From Gracilariopsis chorda (Eukaryota > Rhodophyta > Florideophyceae > Gracilariales > Gracilariaceae): 64,000 bases of DNA. The DNA is taken from contig NBIV01000331.1 in NCBI GenBank assembly GCA_003194525.1, forward strand, positions 1 through 64,000. The letters are read 5' to 3'. The position numbers and the translations under genes were made by a program. The notes beneath the pieces are model-generated. The model did not search any database, was not told the DNA's origin, and was given only the letters and a program-made list of their open reading frames with translations. Below are positions 1 to 8,072 of the stretch, in pieces (positions within the stretch are counted from its first letter, which is position 1; every line of letters starts with the position of its first letter).

Positions 1-607
1 GGTGCTCAAGAAAGTCAAGTGCATCTTTTGAATGTGACACCTTGGTATCGCTTTGGGGCGCTGGAGAGCGCGGTATGCTTGGCACAATAACATCTTGAAT
101 ACCTGGTGAATGATCTGTAGTTAAATCACAGCTTCTTTTCAAAATAGAACGCACGGCAGCTATGGTCTGCGCCCGAGACTCACTGGTGGGGTTTTTAAAG
201 GCATGATGTCCTAAAAACAGGAAGTCAAGAGCTTCAAGGCAAGCGGAGACAGTGTCATGCGGAGACTGTGATGTGCTTCCTTTTCTGAAGAAGGGCAAGA
301 GGGGAAAGGTGCGCGGCCTTCCTTGATGCTGTATTGCTTCTGATTCTACTTTCCGTTCACTGCTGAGCTTACTCTGGCACACCTTGCCTTTTGAGGGACA
401 GGGCGGTGTCGTTTCACTAGACTGCGGACTGCATTCCTCGCTCGCAATGCTGCCGACATTTGACGGTTTACGTTTGATTGCATGGCTGGAACCCTGATGT
501 TATGATGAACATTCATGAATGTGGCGATCCCCCCTGGAAAGCGCAAATGCGCACACAAGGCGCCATGCACGATCCTTGCTGTTTGATGAAAAATGTGCAT
601 GCAGTAG
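1..607 (-). pseudogene. DIRS-like ORF1 (gag-like) fragment, third partial copy
   Basis: This is a near-identical copy of 57791-58399, where it is continuous with the ORF1/RT of DIRS copy 2. Here the window edge cuts it. The minus-strand frame is rich in Ser, Pro and charged residues and shows no zinc knuckle. Its role as the structural ORF1 is inferred from position upstream of the reverse transcriptase in the longer copy. There is no ATG in the main frame after the nearest upstream stop, so the true start is unknown. The right end is abruptly replaced by Copia B leader sequence near 600-607. Confidence 0.6.
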
Positions 608-967
608 TTTTTTCATCTAAGATAAGCGATAGGCATTTACTTACGACTGGTAGAGTTTTGCAGGCCAATCATCTCAGAGGTTTGCAAAACAGGACAAACA
701 TGAGTATGGATGGAGAGTAACTGCCAAAAACGGATTCACGGCTGAAACAGGATAATTTCATCCTCTCGCGTAATTCAGAGTACAAAATCTGACTATAAAA
801 GCGAGATAGTAGAAACTAAAGAAGTAAATGTAGAAGCGAACTCCTGTACAACCGTTTCTCACTAATTATCCAGTTTTCCCCTTGTGCTAACCACTGTCGA
901 CCTATATCTCTAAGAGATTATGGGACCAGGTTTGGCGCTAAGAAAGCACGAAAATACCAAACGTTTG
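600..967 (+). repeat. 5' LTR/leader remnant of Copia B
   Basis: No coding frame is convincing. The stretch contains a TATA box at 794-801 and, at about 917-930, a primer-binding-like string (ATTATGGGACCAGG). The string resembles the one next to the 5' LTR of Copia A (GGTTATGGGCCCAG on its minus strand). Copia A then inserts at 968, and the Copia B gag resumes at 17259. I infer that this is the promoter-bearing LTR and leader of Copia B. I could not define the outer LTR edge: an inverted GATGAAAAA/TTTTTTCATC pair straddles the junction with the DIRS sequence. Confidence 0.5.
794..801 (+). promoter_or_regulatory. TATA box of the Copia B LTR
   Basis: TATAAAAG lies about 120 bp upstream of the presumed primer-binding site, the usual arrangement in an LTR (U3 TATA, then R-U5, then PBS). 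It is conserved in the duplicated copy at 58579-58586. Confidence 0.45.
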
Positions 968-1199
968 TTTAGCTTGATCACGACTTAGATACCTCTCTTT
1001 ACTTCGTCAAGGCACTCTTATCTTCTTAAGTAGTCATTCTGGAGCTTAGTTCTTTGCCCAAATCGTGCATACAATTCAATCTATTGTCAAATATCTATCT
1101 ATCGTAAAGAAAGATATTATCGCGTAAGTCAAAATTCATTCTATAATATCAGAACGCATGCAAAACTGTCAACAGACTAACGTTAGCATCCAGTCAACA
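968..1199 (-). repeat. Copia A 3' LTR
   Basis: A 232-bp terminal repeat matching 17024-17253, with the outer edge adjoining the GTTTG target duplication. It is AT-rich with repeated ATCTATC-like words. The same LTR recurs at 58750-58980 in the duplicated block. Confidence 0.85.
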
Positions 1200-1211
1200 T
1201 ACCCTCTCGTT

Positions 1212-2539
1212 CTATAACATAGAAGTAATTGAGAGACCCAGAGCTTGACAATGACGATTGTGAACTTCTGTCGGCAGTCCTTTGGTCATAATGTCTGCGA
1301 ACAACAACGAACTGGGAAGATAGCTCAGTTGAACAGATTTCTTCTCAACATGGTCACGAACCAGGTGATACCAAACGTCAATGTGTTTCGTTCTCTCACT
1401 GCATAAGTTGTCATTCGATATGGCCAACATGCCCTGATTGTCTCCATGAATAACAGTACCCTCAGAATTGCCAATTCGTAGATCTTTCATTAGTTGTCGA
1501 AGCCAAATAAATTCACGGATGGCAAAAGCCATCGCCACATACTCAGATTTCACTGTTTGATTGTGCAAAAATCGATTGCTTCTTAGATCTCCATGAAATT
1601 GTTGCTCAAGAAAGGATAAATCCAAATCCACTTGTCGATTTGCGATCACATACATCACCAGCAAAATCCGCGTCACTATAGCCTACCAAAAGGCCATCTG
1701 TCTTCTTGTACACGAGTCCCATATACTTTGTACCCTTAAGATAACGAATTACTCTCTTTGCGGCCTTCCAATGGTCACTTCCGTACTTGTCCAAAAAGCA
1801 AGATAAATAACCAACAGCAAACGAGATGTCCGGTCTACAGGTGTTACTCAAATGCAATAACAATCCAATAATTTCACGATACGGGACATCAGTGCGTCGC
1901 TCATCAACGTCTGTAGCCAGAAGCTTTGTGCCGGGAACCATAGGAGTGGCAACAGGTATACAGTTCGCCATTCCAAAACTTTCAAGAGCATCCTCGATCA
2001 ATGGAGCATTATGAATCTTAATTGATCCGATAGCAGACTTTTCAATGACTAGTCCCAATAATTTGCTATCATCCGTTTCGATTCGAAGCTCGACATGCTT
2101 TGATAACTCTTTGACAACGTGTTGGACGTCCTTCTTGGTTTTTTTCAGCGATTAGAACATCATCGACGTACAGTATAAGCACAATCACCGTCTTGCTCTC
2201 ATCATGAAGTAGATACAGAGAAGGATCAGCAGAAGAGGCAACGGCACCAAGACTGAGCAGGATAGAGTGCAAGAATTTTCGGAACGCTCTAGATGCCTGC
2301 TTCAAGCCATAAATAGCTTTCTTCAGCCAATACACCAGATTTTCCTTGCTGCAAACTTCAAAACCACGGAGTTGCTCCATGTAGACTTCTTCTTCAAGTG
2401 TGCCATAGAGAAAAGCCGCGTTTATGTCCAATCCCATGTAGCACATAGACTGATCGACTATCATAGCCAACAACATCCGAACAGTGGTATACTTGGCTAC
2501 AGATGCAAAGACTTGAGAGTAATCTACACCATACTGCTG
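1212..2539 (-). pseudogene. Copia A reverse transcriptase (C-terminal part) and RNase H, frameshifted
   Basis: The frame ending near 2069 carries the Copia RT core with LDINAAFLYG, IYGLKQASRAFRKF and the catalytic LYVDDVLIA. A frameshift at an A run then leads into the RNase H half, with GLLLHLSNTCRPDISFAVGY, GYSDADFAGDVCDRKSTSG and, at the C-terminus, ADIMTKGLP. Two compensating one-base indels near 1556-1616 split RNase H into two frames here, whereas the duplicate at 58993-59838 reads through. RT residues upstream of 2539 are displaced to 14180-14452 by the Gypsy 1 insertion: the frame KGFMQ/QYGVDYSQVFA rejoins exactly across the TGCTG duplication. Confidence 0.9.
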
Positions 2540-3345
2540 TGTGGTGCAATGCCCCAAAGGGGAAAAACACCGAAAGACGTTCGGGATCTTCCTCTCACGA
2601 GGTGAACCCAGTTGGGTAGAGCCCTCCCAGAGGTGTCACGGCGAAGCCGGTTTGTAAGACCAGGGACACCTGTCGCGACTCGCGCAGGGAGGTGAAGGCG
2701 AAGAATCGGTATCCGCGTGAGCGGGTGTGATCCTCAGTAGAGGTATGTTTCCACGTAAGTGGGGGTGTGTGAGCGGATGCGCACACGAGGGCCGCGGATA
2801 GCGGGTGGTGCTACCCTAAAAAGGGGAAAAAGGAAGGGCGAAGTGGGTCGCGAGAGCGACGAACAGATACGGCAATGCCGGTGGACAGGACTCCCTATAC
2901 AGGTCGAAACACCAATATGATTGGAACAATTATACTCCCAAGGATGGGCTTCTTTAGATGTGCAAGGGGGTTAGATGTCCCGCGGTTTACGGCGTTTCCC
3001 TCCAAGGAGGAGTAGAGCACGCGCGCAAGCGGCAACAACTAGAGCCAATTCCCCAGGTTGGGGTCCCTTGTTGGGGAAGGTTTACTGGTGCGACGGCAGT
3101 GCACCGTCGCACTAAGTACTAGCTTCCCAGAAATGGGTGTGAAAATAATAAATAATATTAACTAAAATACTCCACATTTCGTGGCAACATCCACTACTGT
3201 GGCCAACCGCCAATTGACCCAAACCCGTGTCCCACGTGTCCATACCCACCATTGTGGGGCGTAGGTCATATACACACTACACAACCGATAATATCGGGAA
3301 AGCGTTCAAGTACCAAGAATCCCTCCCTGAGGGCGTTGCACTTCA
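2540..3345 (-). repeat. Gypsy 1 3' LTR
   Basis: An 806-bp terminal repeat matching 13383-14174 and 60320-61126. It contains many short stem-loops, the largest at 3088-3112 (9-bp arms GTGCGACGG/CCGTCGCAC around a 7-nt loop), and an A/T-rich stretch near 3140-3175. The plus-strand accessory gene starts only 56 bp beyond its inner edge. Read in the plus direction, the LTR is therefore the natural place for that gene's promoter, though no promoter motif proves it. Confidence 0.92.
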
Positions 3346-3357
3346 TATCCCCCCCCT
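3346..3357 (-). other. Gypsy 1 polypurine tract
   Basis: On the element's strand the bases directly inside the 3' LTR read TTAGGGGGGATA, a purine run in the exact place where plus-strand DNA synthesis of an LTR element is primed. The duplicate near 61127-61140 keeps it. Confidence 0.7.
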
Positions 3358-3401
3358 AAGACGGGAAAACGACCGCGGACGCGGAGGATTCCCAGACGAA
3401 A

Positions 3402-5093
3402 ATGGGTGATAAAAGCGCGTGCTCTGTCTCCGGTTCTCCGGTAAATCCCTCTGCACCAGAGTCATCGAGCGCACAAACAACAACAACAGCCACCCTCCAA
3501 AAGGGAAAAATGAACAACGACAACAATATCAACAACCACAGCCAACCTCCGAGACTTCTCGGGCGATACACCACCGGTTTCCGGTCAGTTCCCCTGCCTC
3601 AGGGCGATCAACATCCGGTACAACCCGGGAATATGGCTGCTGGAGCCGACCATCCCTTCGCACTACCACCTTCGGTGGTGTCCTCCGGAACCACTCCGGT
3701 GTCCAACTGGCCAACCTACAACACCCTGGTGGGGCTCAACCCGATGAATCGGAATCACGCGTCGCGCCTGCGCCTTGCCCCGTGGTTCCACCCGGTCGCT
3801 GTCCTCAATGAGGGATTGGTCACCGCTTATGCGGATGGCTCAGACACCCTTCCAGGGGATCTGCCCAGAGCGGTCACCACGTCGTGGGATTGGCGTCACC
3901 GGATTGCGATTCCGCGTCACCACCTCCGAAGAAATTCGGGCGAGACCGTCGCTGCGGCACAGACCGCGTTGACGCGCATGGCGTATCAACGGCAGAGCCG
4001 GGCTCCATTCGATGTACCGGTCCCACCGGAGTTTGGCTTCGACGTTAGCTACTTCCGCACTCGCGGGGAGATTGGGTACGGCGAGAACCTGTTCCGCCTC
4101 GAGACCCTCTCTTGGAAAAATTTCCCCGCAGCGCGGCAAGAAGCCCTTTGCTGGGAGCGAACGATTATTCGGGCGGAGTTCAGGTACCTTCCCCGGCAAT
4201 ACCGGTCCAACTTTCTCCAAAACTTCATCCGCTACGAGCGGCGTTGGCGATCCCGATTCGGGTATTTTATCCCGTATCAGAACGTGGAGATAGAGCGGAT
4301 TGCGCCGCCTCACCGACTAGGTCGGTATGTAGCACTCCCCGAGTGGTGGCGCTTCCATGAAGCCTGCCTGGGGTGCTACATAGAACTCCCGCCAGTCCTT
4401 ACGTACCTCGGTTCGCTGCTCATGCAGGATCCCCGGTCGGGGTTGTGGTCCGTAGTGGTTACGGAGTGGGCGGCCCGCAGTGCGGCTTATATCCTCAACG
4501 AGGCGTACGACCAGTATCGTCTCTGGTTCCTTCAACCGCGTGTGTGGGCAGCGATCCAAAACCTGGATCTTCGCATCCCCCTTGGGGGCCAGGCCAACAA
4601 TGAAGAGGTCCTCCAATTACTTGGGTACATCGACAGCGTTAGCTGGAGTGAGGTCCCGCTGGAGCAAAGCGGTCGTCTGGATGGCGGCAGCGGTAACACC
4701 GGTGGTCCGGGACTGGGTAGAAACACCGCCCTTGCGAGGGATTATATCTACTTCGACCCCTGGGAGTTCCGAGAAATTTCCTCCGAGGAGGCGCGCGAGC
4801 CTTGCGATACGCCCCGGCATGTGCCGGAAGACCACCCGGTGGGGTACGTTGATTCTGACGACTACTACCGCGCATACGGCGGAAATGACCCAATGGTCGA
4901 TAACGAACCGGAAGAACCCGGGGAGATGGACGTAGGGGAAACCGGCGCTAGCGCGGAAGCTTTCCCAGAGGGGGTATCTCCGGCCGAGCCGGCTGCTGAC
5001 CCTTCGGCGGCAAGTGCCGGACCTTCTATCCCCAGCAGGGTGACGGCGAATGAAAACGAAATCATCGCACGTTTCCTCCGGTGCCGGTCTTAG
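3402..5093 (+). CDS. Opposite-strand accessory protein of Gypsy 1 (unknown family), C-terminally truncated
   Basis: A 563-codon frame running against gag-pol, between pol and the 3' LTR. The ATG has A at -3 and G at +4. Residues 1-75 are Ser/Thr/Asn/Pro-rich. The middle (about 100-400) is folded-looking and rich in Trp, Tyr and Arg. It includes a PF-VP-VPP segment near 200, EWWRFHEAC near 314, PVLTYLGS near 331 and WSVVVTEWA near 348. The rest is acidic and Pro-rich. I see no signal peptide, membrane segment, zinc finger or known domain. A homologue lies in the same place in Gypsy 2 (31264-32712), which supports a real gene rather than an antisense shadow. A 2-base deletion near 5085 ends the frame early at CRS. 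The duplicate keeps about 35 further residues ending in DDGGE. The function is unknown. Additional sense or antisense ORFs between pol and the 3' LTR are known in some plant LTR elements. Confidence 0.75.
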   Translation: MGDKSACSVSGSPVNPSAPESSSAQTTTTATLQKGKMNNDNNINNHSQPPRLLGRYTTGFRSVPLPQGDQHPVQPGNMAAGADHPFALPPSVVSSGTTPVSNWPTYNTLVGLNPMNRNHASRLRLAPWFHPVAVLNEGLVTAYADGSDTLPGDLPRAVTTSWDWRHRIAIPRHHLRRNSGETVAAAQTALTRMAYQRQSRAPFDVPVPPEFGFDVSYFRTRGEIGYGENLFRLETLSWKNFPAARQEALCWERTIIRAEFRYLPRQYRSNFLQNFIRYERRWRSRFGYFIPYQNVEIERIAPPHRLGRYVALPEWWRFHEACLGCYIELPPVLTYLGSLLMQDPRSGLWSVVVTEWAARSAAYILNEAYDQYRLWFLQPRVWAAIQNLDLRIPLGGQANNEEVLQLLGYIDSVSWSEVPLEQSGRLDGGSGNTGGPGLGRNTALARDYIYFDPWEFREISSEEAREPCDTPRHVPEDHPVGYVDSDDYYRAYGGNDPMVDNEPEEPGEMDVGETGASAEAFPEGVSPAEPAADPSAASAGPSIPSRVTANENEIIARFLRCRS

Positions 5094-5378
5094 CGCTGCC
5101 GAGGTATCGGGGGATGTCACCACCATGGCGGACGCGTTGGCCTACCGCCTTGCTGGGGGTTACGCCCCGGACGATGGGGGTGAGTGAAACCTCTAGTCCA
5201 GTTTCCTGGTTCTTCTTTCCCTGGCTATGCCAGTTAGTGTAGTGTAGTATTGTGGGGAGCTAGCTGCTCCCTTGAATAAACTTTCCCGTTTAGAACGGTG
5301 CTTCTCGGTTGAGTTCCCCGTCTTCGACGGACCTTGCCTTTTTATCCCTTCCTTTCGCTCTCCGCTCGCGCGGCAACG

Positions 5379-7556
5379 TTACCCAACTTGGGCATTAACC
5401 AGCGTGGCTGGGGCTGCAGTTCCCGTTTGACGGTGGTATCGCAGGACCTGCGACCGTGGGAGGTGTTCAATTGGCTCCCACGTATCCCCACTGGGGTCGT
5501 ACCCGTACCAGCGGACGCGGTATTGTAGAATACCATCCTGGTCCCAGGTGTGTCCGACAAGTCGGTCTACTACGAACTCTCGTTCGTAGACCTGCCGGCC
5601 GTGCCGGGTGGTGGTTGTACTTCCTTGCGGAGGCTGCCCGCTGTGCGGTATAATGTCCCTTAGCAGGGTGTTCGGCGATAACTCCGGCGTTGCCGTGCGC
5701 TGTGATAGCGGCCGCTGCTCATGCGGGAAGATATCCCTCAAGAGGGTGTGTGGTGCCACGGTTTTCACCGGCAAGTCATTCCCCATTGGGGCAGGTTCAT
5801 TTCCGCTTTCGCGGTATTGCGGGCGAACTGCCAGTCGGCGGGGGACTTGGGCTCCGCCTTCGCGGTTGAGCTCACGAACCGCGAGTTTGCGGGAAGATGA
5901 CCGCTCCTGCGGGATCGGCATTTCCACAATCCCCTGGGGGGTCCCGTGCGACACGTTGATTGGGTGGCAAACCGCCTCCCTGCCAGGCGCACGAGCGCTC
6001 TGCACCATACGTTCCGGCGATGCCGTGGTGTCCCCGGCTACTGACGGGTTGCCTGGGGCTAACTCCGGTACACCGGTATTTTGGTCAAAATTCCCCTTTG
6101 GGGGGTGCCGGGCAGGTGCCGATGACACCCTTTTCAGGGGAATTGCCGCTAAGCGCGGTGCACCATCTCCATGAGGAAGAGCAGCGTCCGGTACGACCGG
6201 TCTCGAGCGTGCCATGGCGCGCGTTTTTCCCGAGTTCCTCGGTTCTTCGCCGCAGCGTTGCGGGGGTTGGCGCAAATTATTCCCCGTAGCGGGGGCTTCG
6301 ATTCCGTCAACGACGGGAGGCGTTTCCGGTGCTTGCGAGCCAGGGCTTAAAGCTTTGACTGCGGTTTGGCTGCCTTTTTCCCCAGGTTGGGTGTGGGGAT
6401 TTCCCAGCGGCGCTGGTGTATCTGGGCGCCTCTTCTCCGCAGGGCGCGGGTCTGATCGACCTGATTGAAACGCTTCCGTGGGGAATTCCGCCAACGGCGG
6501 CTTCGAGGCATCGCCCTGCTCAGGGGATTGGGGGCATTCGTCACCATACTCCCTTATCGGGGATCGTTCCCTGACACGGGTGTGCAGTAGTTGCGCTTCA
6601 ACTTCCCGTGTAGCACGGTATATTTTCCGCGTTTGTGGCGATGCCTCCGGGAATGGATCGGGCGATTGCCTTTCCGCTGCTGCGGTATTGGAGTGAGGCT
6701 TCTCGTTTTCCCGTGACAAACGGTGTATTTGCCGCTTTTGCGGGGCCTGCGCGTCTGGTTCCTGTTGCACAGCACTGCCCGGGAACGGGGGATTAGTGTC
6801 GCGTGACATACTCCGTGCTCCACGGTCAGTGTTCCGTATGTTACGGTGTGTTTCCCGTTGCGACGGCGATATCGTTCCTCTAAAACGAGTGTTCTCCTCC
6901 CCCTCCTTAGACGGAGCGGCGGGATAAGGGATAACATTCCCCGCCTGGCGGGTATAAATGCGCGCCAGTGGGGCAGACGTGGTAGGGGCGGGCGCTGAGA
7001 GGCCTGAATTACCCGGCTGAGCCGGTGAGTCCGACAGAGTCGGTAGGTCTGAGAGTCCCCTGCTGGGGTGTGGTAGTACCGTAGGTCTAGTACTCCCGGA
7101 TGGTTCCGGTGTTGCAGAGTCCGTAGAAACGGGGTTGCCTGGATCCAGGACTACCTCTGACGAGGGAGGAGGGGCAAGGACAACACGATCACGGGAAATC
7201 CGTTCGTGCGTGTCGCCCATCTCTACCACGACAGTGTCGGTGTTAACCGAGATGACCTTGAAGGGTCCATCCGCCACAGGCGAGAGTTTGTGACGCTTCT
7301 CCCGTTCCGGGTTGTAGTACTCCTTCCTGATGAAGACGTAGTTATTTGCCCGAATCGGGGGGGTCTTTCCTCGCAAGCGAGCGTCAAAATCCCGCTTGTA
7401 AGCGGCTTGGGCCCCTGCCATAGACTTCCGCGCAGCGGGGACCAGCTTGGAAAGCCATTGCTTCAATTGCTGCCGGTAGATACCCACAGATGGGAAATTG
7501 TCCAAGGTAGCTTGGGGTTCCAGCGCCACAGACGGGGGTGTTCTAGATAGAACCAA
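5379..7556 (-). CDS. Gypsy 1 Pol C-terminus: integrase C-terminal domain, low-complexity tail, chromodomain
   Basis: A 725-codon frame that is the 3' part of pol; its nominal start is an artefact of frameshifts upstream. Residues 1 to about 130 are the integrase C-terminal region (AYKRDFDARLRGK, then the SH3-like GPFKVISVNTDTVVVEM). About 150-640 is a Pro/Ser/Arg-rich tail with degenerate repeats of the pattern R(K/R)LAVRxxxRE and two NTLLRDI(F/I)PH copies. About 652-706 is a chromodomain: YEREFVVDRLVGH, then QYRVRWYGYDPSGDTWEP and IEHLP, with the aromatic cage positions Y and W present. Chromodomains at the end of integrase direct Ty3/Gypsy chromoviruses to marked chromatin in other organisms; that role here is inferred. 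The tail is far longer than usual, and its DNA is the densest hairpin region of the window. Confidence 0.85.
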   Translation of the reverse strand: MVLSRTPPSVALEPQATLDNFPSVGIYRQQLKQWLSKLVPAARKSMAGAQAAYKRDFDARLRGKTPPIRANNYVFIRKEYYNPEREKRHKLSPVADGPFKVISVNTDTVVVEMGDTHERISRDRVVLAPPPSSEVVLDPGNPVSTDSATPEPSGSTRPTVLPHPSRGLSDLPTLSDSPAQPGNSGLSAPAPTTSAPLARIYTRQAGNVIPYPAAPSKEGEENTRFRGTISPSQRETHRNIRNTDRGARSMSRDTNPPFPGSAVQQEPDAQAPQKRQIHRLSRENEKPHSNTAAAERQSPDPFPEASPQTRKIYRATREVEAQLLHTRVRERSPIREYGDECPQSPEQGDASKPPLAEFPTEAFQSGRSDPRPAEKRRPDTPAPLGNPHTQPGEKGSQTAVKALSPGSQAPETPPVVDGIEAPATGNNLRQPPQRCGEEPRNSGKTRAMARSRPVVPDAALPHGDGAPRLAAIPLKRVSSAPARHPPKGNFDQNTGVPELAPGNPSVAGDTTASPERMVQSARAPGREAVCHPINVSHGTPQGIVEMPIPQERSSSRKLAVRELNREGGAQVPRRLAVRPQYRESGNEPAPMGNDLPVKTVAPHTLLRDIFPHEQRPLSQRTATPELSPNTLLRDIIPHSGQPPQGSTTTTRHGRQVYEREFVVDRLVGHTWDQDGILQYRVRWYGYDPSGDTWEPIEHLPRSQVLRYHRQTGTAAPATLVNAQVG

Positions 7557-8072
7557 CTCGAATGGCGAAACTCCGGTAGTCCGGTGTACCTGCGTATAGT
7601 ACGCGTAGGTTACCGCATCAGCGTAGAGATCCCATTCGTTGGGTGGTCAGCGACGTAGGAACGTAACGCCGCGAGTAACGTCCGGTTAAACCGTTCAACT
7701 TGCCCATTACACTGGGGGGTGGTAAGTAGTCGTGAACAAGTTCTTGACATCCAGGATGCGACAAACACCCTGGAAGAACTTGCTCACGAACTGCTTCCCG
7801 TTGTCGGAGAGCACCTCCACAGGGGGACCGTAGACAAAAATCCAGTGCGTCACCAGAGCCTGGGCCACCGTGAGAGCGGTTATCCTCCGAAGAGGGACAG
7901 TCCGTACCAGCTTAGAAAAGCGGTCGGTGATGACAAGTAGGAACTTGTTTCCACGTTTTGTGGTGAGTAGTGGTCCGAGAAGATCAATTGCGATAAACTC
8001 GAGTGGCGCCCTTGCGGGGAATAGTTTCATCTTCTTCGCATTTTGCGGAGTTTGACGCGATTCTTCGCGCAT
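7557..8072 (-). pseudogene. Gypsy 1 integrase catalytic core, frameshifted
   Basis: The frame 7707-8072 contains the first two catalytic aspartates, in FIAIDLLGPL and VEVLSDNGKQFVSKFF. A one-base change in a C run (near 7720) then ends the frame at TYHPPV. In the next frame the sequence resumes with NGQVERFNRT, which holds the catalytic glutamate, and a second slip near 7635 restores the frame that continues as PFELVLSRTP. All three residues of the DDE triad are therefore present but in separate frames. The junction with the RT-bearing frame near 8030-8070 is also slipped. Confidence 0.85.

Noticed and set aside
5608-6174. Plus-strand 188-codon ORF opposite the Gypsy 1 pol tail
   Set aside because: It mirrors the pol frame. 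Its Cys/Arg/Gly-rich composition comes from reading the hairpin arms backwards, and its conservation in the duplicated copy only reflects the recent duplication.
5300-7060. Hairpins as Rho-independent terminators
   Set aside because: They lack downstream T runs, occur inside coding sequence, and the organism is eukaryotic.
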